Assembly: GCF_003429005.1 (NCBI RefSeq)
Contig: NZ_QVQV01000001.1
Coordinates: 124,001 to 188,000, forward strand
Length of the DNA: 64,000 bases
Source of the DNA: Paraburkholderia sp. DHOC27
Lineage (GTDB): Bacteria > Pseudomonadota > Gammaproteobacteria > Burkholderiales > Burkholderiaceae
Direction: 5' to 3'
Numbering within the stretch: the stretch's first letter is position 1; each line of letters begins with the position of its first letter. The notes beneath the pieces were generated by a model, which worked only from the letters and a program-made list of their open reading frames with translations, was not told where the DNA came from and ran no database searches. Position numbers and translations under genes: made by a program. This document shows positions 44,411 to 53,921 of this stretch, in pieces.

Positions 44411-45301
44411 TCAGCTTTCCTCAGTACGGTACAGCTTGATGACCGCCGAAAAATCGAGCCGCCCCGCGCCTTTCACGCTCATGGCCTGATAGAGCTGCTG
44501 CGCGAGCGCGCCGAGGTAGACCGGTTGGCGCGCCAGCCTCGCCGCGTCCGTGGCGAGTCCAAGGTCCTTGAGCATCAGATCCGTGCCAAAGCCACCCGTG
44601 TAACCCCGCGTGGACGGTGCCGTTTCGATCACACCCGGGAACGGATTATAGGTATCCGAACTCCAGCAGCGGCCCGTCGAGGTATTGATGATGCCACCCA
44701 ATACCTTCGGGTCGATGCCCAGCGCCGCGCCGAGCGACATGGCCTCGGCGACGCCCGCCATCGTGATCCCAAGCACGAGGTTGTTGCAGATCTTCGCCAC
44801 CTGCCCCGTGCCGGTGTCGCCGCAATGGACGATGTTCTTGCCCATTGCCGAGAGCACCGGCTTGACCTGTTCATACGCGCTCGCGCTGCCGCCCACCATG
44901 AAGGTCAGCGTGCCGGCCGCCGCGCCACCCGTGCCGCCCGAAACCGGCGCGTCGACAAACGCGTTGCCGTTGCGCGCGGCGAGTTCGGCGAACGCTTTGA
45001 CGCTGGCGGGATCGATGGTGCTCGAATCAATGATGGTCACGCCCTTCGCGATACCGGCCAGCACGCCATCGTCGGCGGTCAGCACGCTACGCACATGGGC
45101 CGCTGCGGGCAGCATCGTGATTACGCATTCCACATCCGTCACCGCGGCTTTCGGCGAGGCCGCGGTTTTGGCGCCGGCTTCGGCCAGCGCCTTCAGGGCC
45201 TCTGCGTTCAGATCGAACACGTTGACTGTGTGGCCAGCTTTGAGCAGGTTGTGCGCCATGGGCGCACCCATGTTGCCGAGTCCGATAAAACCGATCTTCA
45301 T
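44411..45301 (-). CDS. mmsB: 3-hydroxyisobutyrate dehydrogenase
   Basis: A 296-residue NAD-dependent beta-hydroxyacid dehydrogenase that oxidises 3-hydroxyisobutyrate to methylmalonate semialdehyde in valine catabolism. Diagnostic features are the N-terminal GFIGLGNMGAPMA Rossmann motif, the substrate-binding DAPVSGGTGGAAAGTLTFMVGG, and the catalytic Lys in TGQVAKICNN. The ATG at 45301 is preceded by GGGGAGACGAATC. It lies 35 bases downstream of mmsA, whose enzyme uses its product, so the two steps are in one operon. Confidence 0.95.
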   Translation of the reverse strand: MKIGFIGLGNMGAPMAHNLLKAGHTVNVFDLNAEALKALAEAGAKTAASPKAAVTDVECVITMLPAAAHVRSVLTADDGVLAGIAKGVTIIDSSTIDPASVKAFAELAARNGNAFVDAPVSGGTGGAAAGTLTFMVGGSASAYEQVKPVLSAMGKNIVHCGDTGTGQVAKICNNLVLGITMAGVAEAMSLGAALGIDPKVLGGIINTSTGRCWSSDTYNPFPGVIETAPSTRGYTGGFGTDLMLKDLGLATDAARLARQPVYLGALAQQLYQAMSVKGAGRLDFSAVIKLYRTEES

Positions 45302-45336
45302 GATTCGTCTCCCCTTCCTGGCTGAAGGCCGTTTGT

Positions 45337-46872
45337 CTAGCGCAGGCTGATCGTGGTGTTGACGCCGTCGCTGACGGTGGCGTCGTCGAACCAGCGAGCC
45401 GTGACTGTTTTGGTCTGCGTATAAAACTGCACCACCTGCTTGCCGTATGGGCCGAGGTCACCGAGTTTGGAACCGCGCGAACCCGTAAAGCTGAAAAACG
45501 GCACCGGCACGGGAATGGGAATGTTGATTCCCACCTGACCGATGTCGATCTCGCTCTGAAATTTGCGCGCCGCCGCCCCGCTTTGCGTGAACAGCCCCAC
45601 GCCGTTGCCAAACGGATTGCGGTTCACCAGGGCGATGGCCTCGTCCAGCGTAGGCACGCTCAGCACCACCAGCACCGGTCCGAAGATTTCGGTGCGGTAA
45701 ATCTCCATATCGGTCGTGACGTCGGTGAACACCGTCGGGCCAATGAAGTTGCCGTCTGCGTAGTTGGGCACCTCGATGTCGCGGCCATCCAGCGCGAGCG
45801 TCGCACCTTCTTTCACACCGGCTTCGATCAGACCGAGGATACGCTGTTTCGCGGCACGCGAAACCACCGGGCCGATATCCGTGCCGGCTTCGTGGCCCGC
45901 GTTGACCTTCAGCGTCTTCGCCTTGGCGACCAGATCGGGCAACCATTGCTGCGACGCACCCACCAGCACCACCACCGAAGTCGCCATGCAACGTTGCCCC
46001 GCGGCGCCAAAACCCGCGCCGGCGAGCGCGTTGAGCGTCTGCTCGCGGTTGGCGTCCGGCAGCACGACGGCGTGATTTTTCGCGCCCATCATCGACTGCA
46101 CGCGCTTGCCGTGCTCACTGCCCAGGCGATAGACGTGCGTGCCTACCGCCGTCGATCCGACGAACGAAATCGCCTTCACCAGTTCGTGCGTGCACAGCGC
46201 GTCCACCACTTCCTTGCCGCCGTGCACCACGTTCAGCACGCCCTTCGGCACGCCGGCTTCGAGTGCCAGTTCGACCAGTTGCATGGTCGAGAGCGGGTCC
46301 TGCTCGGACGGTTTCAGCACGAACGTATTGCCGCACACGATGGCCATGGGGAACATCCACAGCGGAATCATCGCGGGAAAATTGAACGGCGTGATACCGG
46401 CGCAGACGCCGATGGGCTGGCGCAACGTGTAGGTATCCACGCTGCCCGCCACGTTCTCCGCGAATTCGCCCTGTTGCAGCGTGCCGATCGAGCACGCATG
46501 CTCGACCACTTCCAGACCGCGGAAGATGTCGCCCTCGGCATCCGGCAAGGTCTTGCCTTGCTCGGCGGTGAGCGTCTTTGCAATGCGCGGCATGTGCTCG
46601 CGAATCAGCGCCTGGAACTTCAGCATGATGCGCATGCGGGCGCCAACCGGCGTGTTTTTCCAGGTGGCGAAAGCAGCGTGCGCCGAGCGGATAGCGGCGT
46701 CCACTTCGTCCAGCGTCGCAAACGGCACACGCGCCAGCACTTCCTGGGTAGCCGGATTGACGATATCGCGCCATTCACGCGTATTCGATTCCACGAACTC
46801 GCCGTTGATCAGCAGCTTGACTGTGCTCACGCTGGCTTGGGAGGCTTGGGATGCTTTTGTAACGGCATTCAT
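45337..46872 (-). CDS. mmsA: CoA-acylating methylmalonate-semialdehyde dehydrogenase
   Basis: A 511-residue aldehyde dehydrogenase that converts methylmalonate semialdehyde (or malonate semialdehyde) plus CoA and NAD to propionyl-CoA or acetyl-CoA. The catalytic Cys is in GQRCMATSVVVLVG; the Glu usual in other ALDHs is absent, as expected for the MmsA group, and the GITPFNFPAMIPLWMFPMAI segment is characteristic. AGGTGAG precedes the ATG. It starts seven bases after the MFS permease gene. Confidence 0.95.
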   Translation of the reverse strand: MNAVTKASQASQASVSTVKLLINGEFVESNTREWRDIVNPATQEVLARVPFATLDEVDAAIRSAHAAFATWKNTPVGARMRIMLKFQALIREHMPRIAKTLTAEQGKTLPDAEGDIFRGLEVVEHACSIGTLQQGEFAENVAGSVDTYTLRQPIGVCAGITPFNFPAMIPLWMFPMAIVCGNTFVLKPSEQDPLSTMQLVELALEAGVPKGVLNVVHGGKEVVDALCTHELVKAISFVGSTAVGTHVYRLGSEHGKRVQSMMGAKNHAVVLPDANREQTLNALAGAGFGAAGQRCMATSVVVLVGASQQWLPDLVAKAKTLKVNAGHEAGTDIGPVVSRAAKQRILGLIEAGVKEGATLALDGRDIEVPNYADGNFIGPTVFTDVTTDMEIYRTEIFGPVLVVLSVPTLDEAIALVNRNPFGNGVGLFTQSGAAARKFQSEIDIGQVGINIPIPVPVPFFSFTGSRGSKLGDLGPYGKQVVQFYTQTKTVTARWFDDATVSDGVNTTISLR

Positions 46873-46879
46873 GATTCAC

Positions 46880-48247
46880 TCACCTGGTTTGGATCGAAGA
46901 AGGAGACAGGCCCGGCTGTGCGGCTTGCGCGTCGGCGTAGGCGTCGGGGCGCATCAACAGCGTGCAGAACAACGCCACGATGCCCAGCACCACCATATAG
47001 CCCACCACGTAATGCGGATTGCCGCCGCCTGCGGCCAGTAGTGCCGTGGCGATGATCGGCGCGACGCCGCCGCCGAGCACGCCAGCAATCTGTACGGACA
47101 ACGAAATACCGCTGTAACGAATCTCAGCGGGAAACTGCGAAGCGAACAACTGCGACTCCGGCGCATACAGAATCGGAAACACCACGCCCACGCCGAGCAC
47201 CATTGCCCACCATACCGTGACGGGATGGCGCGTTGCCAGCATCGCGAAGAACGGCGCCGCGAACGCGCACATGATGACGAGGCCGATCAGAAACAGACGG
47301 CGTTGACCGATGCGATCGCTCAGATAACCGCAAAACGGCATGGTGAAGAGCGACAGCACGGCCCCGGCAGTGATGGCGTGCAGGATATCGGGCTTCGGCA
47401 CCTTCAGCTGATTCGCTGCGTAGGCCAGCGCGAACGCCACGACCAGATAGAACCAGGTATTCTCCGCCGTGCGCGCGCCGAGAATGATCAACAGCTCACG
47501 CGGATGGCGACGCATGACGGCGAGTATCGGCGCCTTGACGGGCTCACCGAGTGCCTTCACCCGCTCGAAGTCCGGCGATTCGGGCACACGTACGCGGATC
47601 ACATAGCCAATCACAACCAGCACGATGCTGGCGATAAACGGAATGCGCCAGCCCCAGGCGAGCAGGTCCGCTTCGGGCAGTGCCGTCACCGCGGCCATGG
47701 CCAGCGACGACAGGATCAGGCCGAAACCCACCCCCGTTTGCGGCAGGCTGCCAAAGAAGCCTTTGCGGCCAGGCGGCGCGTGCTCCACGGCCATCAACAC
47801 GGCCCCGCCCCACTCGCCGCCCACTGCCATGCCCTGCAGAAAGCGCATGGCAACCAGCAGGCCCGCAGCCCAGTAACCAATGCTCTGATACGACGGGATC
47901 AGGCCGATCACCATGCTCGGAATGCCCATCAGCAGCAGCGTAAAGAGCAGCATTGACTTGCGCCCGACGCGGTCGCCGAAGTGGCCGAACACGATGCCGC
48001 CCATCGGCCGGCCGATAAAGCCCACACCATATGTGGCGAAGGCGGCGAGCGTGCCGAGAATGGGGTCGAGCGTGGGGAAGAAAATCTTGTTGAAGACGAG
48101 TGCGGCGGCCGTGCCGTACAGGAAGAAGTCGTACCACTCGATCGTGGTGCCGGCCATGCTGGCCCAACCCGCAATCAGGTAGTCCCTGGCGCGTTTTGGA
48201 ACTGGTGCGGCAACAGCCGCCCCGCTGGGGGTCGATTGCTTTTGCAT
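46880..48247 (-). CDS. MFS transporter, metabolite:proton symporter type
   Basis: A 455-residue, twelve-helix major-facilitator protein of the MHS group (signature GDRVGRKSML after helix 2, WYDFFLYGTAAALVFNKIFFP near helix 1, RFLQGMAVGGEWGGAVLM in helix 4). The ATG at 48247 is preceded by GGAGACACAGG; the longer open frame to 48448 runs through the LysR promoter. As first gene of the MFS-mmsA-mmsB operon it probably imports an organic acid that feeds this pathway. Exact substrate unknown. Confidence 0.9.
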   Translation of the reverse strand: MQKQSTPSGAAVAAPVPKRARDYLIAGWASMAGTTIEWYDFFLYGTAAALVFNKIFFPTLDPILGTLAAFATYGVGFIGRPMGGIVFGHFGDRVGRKSMLLFTLLLMGIPSMVIGLIPSYQSIGYWAAGLLVAMRFLQGMAVGGEWGGAVLMAVEHAPPGRKGFFGSLPQTGVGFGLILSSLAMAAVTALPEADLLAWGWRIPFIASIVLVVIGYVIRVRVPESPDFERVKALGEPVKAPILAVMRRHPRELLIILGARTAENTWFYLVVAFALAYAANQLKVPKPDILHAITAGAVLSLFTMPFCGYLSDRIGQRRLFLIGLVIMCAFAAPFFAMLATRHPVTVWWAMVLGVGVVFPILYAPESQLFASQFPAEIRYSGISLSVQIAGVLGGGVAPIIATALLAAGGGNPHYVVGYMVVLGIVALFCTLLMRPDAYADAQAAQPGLSPSSIQTR

Positions 48248-48342
48248 CCTGTGTCTCCGGTGTTTTTGTAGGCGTGGGGCCCGGCGCATTGCGCGGGCGT
48301 CCGCAGCCGCGGTTGTTCCGCCAGCTTGCAACCGAGTATAGT

Positions 48343-48352
48343 TATTCGAATA
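48343..48352. promoter_or_regulatory. Palindrome in the MFS/LysR divergent promoter region
   Basis: TATTCGAATA is a perfect 10-bp palindrome in the AT-rich centre of the 187-bp gap between the divergent genes, next to a TATACT -10-like element on the minus strand (48340-48335). It is a candidate LysR site. Confidence 0.35.
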
Positions 48353-48434
48353 TCCACGGCATAGACATGAAAAAGCCCATCGGATATGCAAAAAAACACA
48401 AGCACCCGCCGAGGGGCATGAGACCGGAGACTCG

Positions 48435-49376
48435 ATGCAAAGCGTCAACTGGGACGACCTGCGCTACTTCCTCGAAGTGGCGCGTACTCAACGCGCGAGC
48501 GGCGCCGCCAGGCGCCTCGGCGTGGATCACACCACCGTCGCGCGGCGCGTGAGAGAACTGGAGACGGCTCTTGGCACGGTGCTGTTCGACAAGTCACGCG
48601 CCGACGGCTTCGTGCTGACCACGGACGGCCAGCGCCTCCTCGCCTACGCAGATGCCGTGGAAACCACGGTGCAGTCCGCCGCCGAGCAGTTCACAGGCGG
48701 CGCGCATTCGCTGTCGGGTCATGTGCGAGTGGGATCGACGGAGGGATTTGGCTGCTTTTTTCTGGCGCCCCAACTGGCGCGCTTCATGGGACAGCATCCG
48801 GACATCTCGATCGACTTGCTGCCCGTGCCGCATTTCGTGAGCCTTTCCAAGCGCGAAGCGGACCTCGCCATCATGCTGGAGCGGCCCGAACGCGGGCAGT
48901 ACGTCTATACGAAACTGTGTGATTACCGGCTCAAACTCTACGGAACCCGAAGTTATCTGGAGCGGCATGGTCCCGTGAAAACAGTGGCCGATCTGCGCGA
49001 CCACGCGTTCATCAGCTACGTCGCCGATCTGGCGTTCAGTCGCGAACTGCTTTATCTGGACCGCACCATTCCCGGCGCCACGGCCAACCTGAGCAGCACG
49101 AGCGTGATTGCGCAATATCACGCTGCGCTGCAGGGCAATGCGCTGACGATTCTGCCGTGCTTCATGGCGGAAACGAATCCGTTGCTCGTGCCCATCCTGC
49201 CGGATGAAGTGGTGGTGACGCGACACTTCTGGCTATGCTGCCGCGAAGAATTGCGCAAGCTGCGCAGGATCACGTCTCTGTGGGACTATCTGCGCACCGC
49301 AGCGGATTTGAACCGGGGACTGTTGATGGGCGAAGAGAAGGAAATCCGCTTTCTGGAGGCGTATCCAGCGGTGTGA
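48435..49376 (+). CDS. LysR-family regulator, probably of the mms operon
   Basis: A 313-residue LysR-type regulator. The HTH region reads WDDLRYFLEVARTQRASGAARRLGVDHTTVARRVRELETALG, the form seen in the subgroup with VDHTTVARRV, and the effector-binding domain begins near SGHVRVGSTEGFG. GGAGACTCG precedes the ATG. It is divergent from the permease-mmsA-mmsB operon and is the obvious candidate to control it. The effector may be a pathway intermediate. Confidence 0.92.
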   Translation: MQSVNWDDLRYFLEVARTQRASGAARRLGVDHTTVARRVRELETALGTVLFDKSRADGFVLTTDGQRLLAYADAVETTVQSAAEQFTGGAHSLSGHVRVGSTEGFGCFFLAPQLARFMGQHPDISIDLLPVPHFVSLSKREADLAIMLERPERGQYVYTKLCDYRLKLYGTRSYLERHGPVKTVADLRDHAFISYVADLAFSRELLYLDRTIPGATANLSSTSVIAQYHAALQGNALTILPCFMAETNPLLVPILPDEVVVTRHFWLCCREELRKLRRITSLWDYLRTAADLNRGLLMGEEKEIRFLEAYPAV

Positions 49377-49417
49377 ACCGCGCCTCTCCGAGCACGATAT
49401 TGATGACGCAGCACGCA

Positions 49418-49927
49418 CTACTCGCTCGACCACTCCGCGAGTTTGGCCACTGTATTCATGTTGCGCGCGGTGCCCGTGCTGGCGGCCGGGATTTTCAGTT
49501 TCGACTGGCCGATGCCATTGGGGTAGTGCACATATAGCTCACGCGTTCCCGCCACGATTTCTTCGGACTGTTGACCGCTTACCTTCGCCAGCACGTTGGA
49601 AGGGGGCGGCGCGTCGAGAAAGATGACCACCGTTTGATTACCAGCGGCCGACGCGAATGGGTTAGCGGCGAGAATCGCGGCGAGTTCGGCGCCGCTGCGA
49701 ACCAGCACGCCAACGGGCTTGCCGACATACGCATCAAGCGCCTTTTCGAGCTTCGCTTTGACCGTTTTCTCAGCGAGTTGGCTTTCGAAGACCACATTGC
49801 CGCTGGCGATATACGTCCGCACCTTCGCAAAGCCCAAGGTCTCGCACATGGCCCGCAATTCGGACATGGGCAGCTTGCCGGTGCCGCCCACGTTCACGGC
49901 CCGCAGCAACGCGGCGTAAGCGGTCAT
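49418..49927 (-). CDS. DUF1697-family protein
   Basis: A 169-residue protein with the family pattern YAALLRAVNVGGTGKLPMSELRAMCETLGFAKVRTYIASGNVVFES and the C-terminal RNMNTVAKLAEW. The ATG at 49927 overlaps the stop of the truncated GNAT gene by four bases (ATGA), so they are coupled. The function of the family is unknown. Confidence 0.92.
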   Translation of the reverse strand: MTAYAALLRAVNVGGTGKLPMSELRAMCETLGFAKVRTYIASGNVVFESQLAEKTVKAKLEKALDAYVGKPVGVLVRSGAELAAILAANPFASAAGNQTVVIFLDAPPPSNVLAKVSGQQSEEIVAGTRELYVHYPNGIGQSKLKIPAASTGTARNMNTVAKLAEWSSE

Positions 49928-50232
49928 TGGTGCTGATCCGCAGCGTCTGCAACGGATGCCGTATACGACATGAAATGCCGCTCCTCGGTCGAGCGATCGA
50001 TCGTAAAACCATTGCGCTCGTAGAGCTGTCTTGCCGGATTGACGCGCAGCACGCGCAACCGGATTGGCTTTCTGTCAGCATGCGCCTGCGCGATGAGCCG
50101 CTTGAGCAACGCCGTGCCAATGCCCAGGCGCTGATGGCTCGGCACGCCATACTCACGCATGCACGCTTCGTGAACCGCGCTCAGGAAGTCCCAGTCGTGC
50201 AGCGTTCCCTTGCGCAAGCTTGGCTTCGTCAT
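49924..50232 (-). pseudogene. GNAT acetyltransferase with an internal in-frame deletion
   Basis: A 102-residue frame that begins like a GNAT (TLHDWDFLSAVHEACMREY) and jumps directly to the acetyl-CoA motif and C-terminal half (HQRLGIGTALLKRLIAQAHADRKPIRLRVLRVNPARQLYERNGF). About 50-60 residues that normally hold the central beta strands are missing, with no frameshift. The ends are intact, and translation would couple to the DUF1697 gene. It is probably non-functional, though a small product could be made. It lies 16 bases after the KfrA-like gene. Confidence 0.65.
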
Positions 50233-50248
50233 CCCGCGTCCCCGCCCC

Positions 50249-53200
50249 TCATCCTTCCACCTTCGACATCACTGCCGTCGATGGGTCGTACCTGTACCCC
50301 TTCGCCGCGAGTTGCTGCGTCATGGCGGTGCTGATGAGTTTCTGCTGCACCTCGCGCGAGACGAGTTCGTGGTCGGGCTTGAGCCGCTCCAGTTCAGACG
50401 ATAGCCGCCGCACCAGCGCCACCTCGCCCGTGCTGCGGGCGTCGATGAACAACACTTTTTCGCTGGCATGTCCCAGCCGCTGCTTGAGTTCCTTGGCGTG
50501 CGCCACCCATTGCTCGGCATTGGCGCGCAGTTCACTGAAGGCTTTCGCATGCGCCTTGGCCTGTGCGGACATCTGACGTTGCAACGCGGCGACTTCCTCG
50601 CCCTGATCCGCATCCGCAACCGGCGCGTCCGGTTGCGGGCCGCGCTGCGGGTGTTCCGCCCGCGTCTCATTGAGCTTCGCGATCCGCTGCGCCAACTCAG
50701 CCGCGCGCTTCTCGGCAGCATCGGCGCGCTCACGGGCCGCGGACACTTCCTGGGTGAGTCGCGCCAGTTCGCCGTCGGACGTGGTTCTGACCTTGGTGAG
50801 CGCCGCGAGCTGCCGGCGCGTTTCCTCGAGTTCCCGCGTGAGGCGTTCGAGTTCAGTACGTTGAATCGCGGCTTCGTCGTCCTTGGCGATGAGCGCCTGA
50901 CGCCCGGCGGCGAATGCCTTGCGCGCCTCGTTCAGTTCCGCTTCCACCGCTGCAACGCGTGTGGCGCTTTCGCTTGCCTTCGTGGTCGCGGCTTCGGCAC
51001 GGGACACCGCCGCGTTGGCTTCCTCGGCAAGCCGGCTCGCTTCGTCCGCGCTGGCCCGCTGCGTGTCCGTCAACGCGGCCAGCTCCTGACGGGTTTGATC
51101 GTGCTCCTGTGTGATCCGCGCGATTTCCTCGCCGTGGCTCGCCACGGCCGCCTCGGATGCTTCACGTGCCTTGCGTTCCTCGTCCAGCGCCGCCGTGGTT
51201 TGCGCGAGCCGCGCGGCCTCTTCCTGCGCGCGTTGCGCGAGTTCCTCTGCGCGCGACTCGGCGGCATCCGCGCGTGTCTTCGCGGCAGCAAGCTCGGCCG
51301 TGAGACCCGTCGCCGTTTCTTCCGCGGCGCTCAATGCGCTCATCTTCTCCTTGAACGCATCGCGCAGATTGGTGGCCTCACGCTGCACTTCATCGCGTTC
51401 CTGACCCATGCGCGCAATCTCGTCGCTTTGGCTCGTCACCAGGGACGCCAGTTCTTCGCGCGAGCGACGTTCTTCATCCAGCGAGGCCGTGGCGTATTCG
51501 AGGCGAGCGGTTTCGTCCGAAGCACGGCGCTCCAGCTCCTGCGCGCGTGACTCGGCCGCTTCCGTGCGGCTCGCCGCCGCGGCCAGCTCTTCTTCGAGGC
51601 GACTGACGGTTGCTTCCGAAGCGCTCAGCGCCGAGGTTTTCTCCGTCAGCGTTTCGCCCAACGTCGTGGCCTCGCGGCGGGCCTCGTCGCGCTCCTGCGC
51701 GGCTCGCGTGATGTCGTCGTTCTTGCTGGCGACCGTGGTAGTCAGCGTGTCGCGCTCCTGCTCGAGCTTGCCGATCTGCTGGGTCTTGCTTTCGACCACG
51801 CCGGCAAGTTCATCACGCGCCCTGCGCTCTTCTTCGAGCGTCGTGCTCGTCAAGGCGACTTGCGCGTCCGCCTCGGTGGCGCGCTGCACGAGTTCTTCGA
51901 CGCGGGTCTCGGCGGTTTCGGCGCGCCCAATCGTCGTCGCCAGCTCCATTGCAAGGCGCGCGGCCTCGTTTTCAGCGACGCTCAGCGCCTGGGCCTTTTC
52001 CTCCAGCAGTGCGCCTGAACTGGCCGCTTGCTGCTGTGCCTGCGCGTGCTGCTGAGTGAGGCGGTCAATCTGTTCGCTCTTGCTGGCGACGACCGAATGC
52101 AGCGCTTCATGCTCCTCGGTGAGCTGCGCGTGGTTCTGCGTGAGCAGGGAAATCTCGTCGCTCTTCGTCGCGGCGAGATCGATCAGTTCATCGCGATCGC
52201 GCGCAACGCGGGCAATTTCATCCGTCTTGCTCGCCACGGCACGCCGCAGTTCTTCATGCTCCTGCGCGGACTTCGCGATTTCGCCGTTTTTGCTCTGTAC
52301 GGCTTCGAGCAGTTCGTCACGTGCGTCTGCCAGCGCCGCGATCTCGTCATCCTTCTTCGCGACCACGTTGCGCAGTTCTTCGCGCTCGTGAACGAGCTGG
52401 GAGATTTCGCCCTGGTGGCTCACCGCGGCGTTACGCAATGCGTCCTGCTGCTGGACGGACGTTGCGAGCGCATCGTTTTTGCTCTGCACCACGTCGAGGA
52501 GTTCTTGACGCGCCTCGCTGAGCGACGCGATCTCGTCGTCTTTCTTTGCAAGCGCGCTGCGCAGTTCTTCGCGTTCCTGAGCGAGCTGCGTGATCTCGCC
52601 ATCCTTGCTCGCGACAACCGCAGCCAGTTGTTCGCGCGCGGCCCGTTCTTCGCCGAACGTGGCCTGTATGGTCTGCAGATTGGCTTCGCCTTCCGACAGT
52701 TCGTGCTCGAGAGCCGCAATGCGGGTCTCGGCGGCGTCGGCACGTTGTGTCGTTGCTGTGTATTCCGACTTGAGGCGCGCCACCTCCTGTTCCGCCGCGC
52801 CCAGCGCATAGGTCTTTTGCTGCAGTGCGTCGCGCAGGATGGTCGCTTCCTGGCGCACCTCGTCGCGCTCCTGATTGGCTTGCGCGATCTCTTCGTTCTT
52901 GACCATGACGATGGTGGCCAACTCGTCGCGCGCCTTGCGCTCCTCCTCGAACGCCGTCTGTGTCTGCTCCAGCTTCGCGTCCACTTCCGAGGCGTGCAGC
53001 GCGAGTTCGTCCGCGCGCGTCTCCGCGTTTTGCGCACGGCCCTTCGCGTGTGCCACTTCCTCAGTCAAACGCGCCGCCGCGCTCTCCGACGCATTGAGCG
53101 CGTTGGTCAGCGCGAGGATTCGCTCGCGCTGCGTGCTGGCTTCTTCAGTGGCGCGCTGATATTCGATCAGCGCATCGTCGCGCTCCGCCACGGCAGCTTC

Positions 53201-53518
53201 CAGATGACGGTTCACCGTGCCGAGCCGCTGCCCGAACGCCTGCTCTGCCTCGTCACGGGCCGCCGCCCACAGCCGGGCCGCCGCGCTCATCATCGGTTCG
53301 GCCAGGTCGTCCGGCAAAACCGCGTGCCCTTGGTCGGGAGGTGTCTCGGGTTCGCGGGCCTCGCGCCAACGCTGCAACGCACCGGCAATTTCCATGATCG
53401 AACCGCTCTGGACTTCCGTCCACACGGTTACCGGAGACACTTTCCGGCCCTCTTCGCTCAACCGGTCCGCAATCTCTGCGATCCGTTCATCTGTGATCGT
53501 GTCCACGTCCATCGACAT
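50249..53518 (-). CDS. Giant KfrA-like DNA-binding coiled-coil protein
   Basis: A 1,089-residue protein. Residues 1-60 are a KfrA_N-type DNA-binding domain (TITDERIAEIADRLSEEGRKVSPVTVWTEVQSGSIMEIAGAL). Nearly all the rest, to about residue 1010, is a continuous coiled coil rich in Glu, Ala, Arg and Gln with recurrent modules of the form SKxDEIxxLxxERDEL. The end is a short globular segment (ALVRRLSSELERLKPDHELV). Plasmid KfrA proteins are about 300 residues. The ATG at 53518 is preferred (GAGG upstream). No parAB or replication genes are in this window. It may organise DNA or act as a regulator. Confidence 0.82.
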   Translation of the reverse strand: MSMDVDTITDERIAEIADRLSEEGRKVSPVTVWTEVQSGSIMEIAGALQRWREAREPETPPDQGHAVLPDDLAEPMMSAAARLWAAARDEAEQAFGQRLGTVNRHLEAAVAERDDALIEYQRATEEASTQRERILALTNALNASESAAARLTEEVAHAKGRAQNAETRADELALHASEVDAKLEQTQTAFEEERKARDELATIVMVKNEEIAQANQERDEVRQEATILRDALQQKTYALGAAEQEVARLKSEYTATTQRADAAETRIAALEHELSEGEANLQTIQATFGEERAAREQLAAVVASKDGEITQLAQEREELRSALAKKDDEIASLSEARQELLDVVQSKNDALATSVQQQDALRNAAVSHQGEISQLVHEREELRNVVAKKDDEIAALADARDELLEAVQSKNGEIAKSAQEHEELRRAVASKTDEIARVARDRDELIDLAATKSDEISLLTQNHAQLTEEHEALHSVVASKSEQIDRLTQQHAQAQQQAASSGALLEEKAQALSVAENEAARLAMELATTIGRAETAETRVEELVQRATEADAQVALTSTTLEEERRARDELAGVVESKTQQIGKLEQERDTLTTTVASKNDDITRAAQERDEARREATTLGETLTEKTSALSASEATVSRLEEELAAAASRTEAAESRAQELERRASDETARLEYATASLDEERRSREELASLVTSQSDEIARMGQERDEVQREATNLRDAFKEKMSALSAAEETATGLTAELAAAKTRADAAESRAEELAQRAQEEAARLAQTTAALDEERKAREASEAAVASHGEEIARITQEHDQTRQELAALTDTQRASADEASRLAEEANAAVSRAEAATTKASESATRVAAVEAELNEARKAFAAGRQALIAKDDEAAIQRTELERLTRELEETRRQLAALTKVRTTSDGELARLTQEVSAARERADAAEKRAAELAQRIAKLNETRAEHPQRGPQPDAPVADADQGEEVAALQRQMSAQAKAHAKAFSELRANAEQWVAHAKELKQRLGHASEKVLFIDARSTGEVALVRRLSSELERLKPDHELVSREVQQKLISTAMTQQLAAKGYRYDPSTAVMSKVEG

Positions 53519-53536
53519 AAGGGCCTCAAGAATCAA

Positions 53537-53921
53537 TCTGATCTGGCAGAAAGTAGAGTCTGCTATACGTTGCGCCGTCCGGCAACATACCGATGAAAGG
53601 CAAATGAAACCATGCTTCGCACGGACTCATGTTACCAACCCGTTTTGCGGATGAGACGATTGTGGCGCGCCGATTACGGTTTTTTTGCTGGCGCGGCGGT
53701 CGAGCCGATGATGATGAGGGATGCAGTGCAGACCAGGGCGGCGGTGCTTCGTGTGAATCCGTCCAGCACGTGAAGGCTCGACGAGGCCACCAGGCTGCGA
53801 CCGATCAGGTCAGATGAGAGATGCAGGGCGTGAGGCGGTGGGTGGAAAACGGCGCCGGCCGCTGTAGAAACCGGCGCCTTCTGATCCCGTTGAACGAACC
53901 GGACGAATGGTGCGCCGCGTG
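53537..53921. other. 385-bp intergenic region
   Basis: It contains the promoter side of the KfrA-like gene and a hairpin behind the DUF4148 gene. No gene is seen. Confidence 0.45.
53847..53878 (-). terminator. Terminator of the DUF4148 gene
   Basis: On the minus strand GGCGCCGG (53878-53871) pairs with CCGGCGCC (53858-53851) and is followed by GTTTTC, 44 bases after the DUF4148 stop codon. Confidence 0.7.

Noticed and set aside
45583..47055. 490-codon frame opposite mmsA
   Set aside because: mmsA is unmistakable on the other strand; this frame has no motif.
52028..53596. 522-codon frame opposite the KfrA-like gene
   Set aside because: The periodic codon use of the coiled coil leaves antisense frames open. 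The translation is a low-complexity Leu/Arg-rich chain without motifs.
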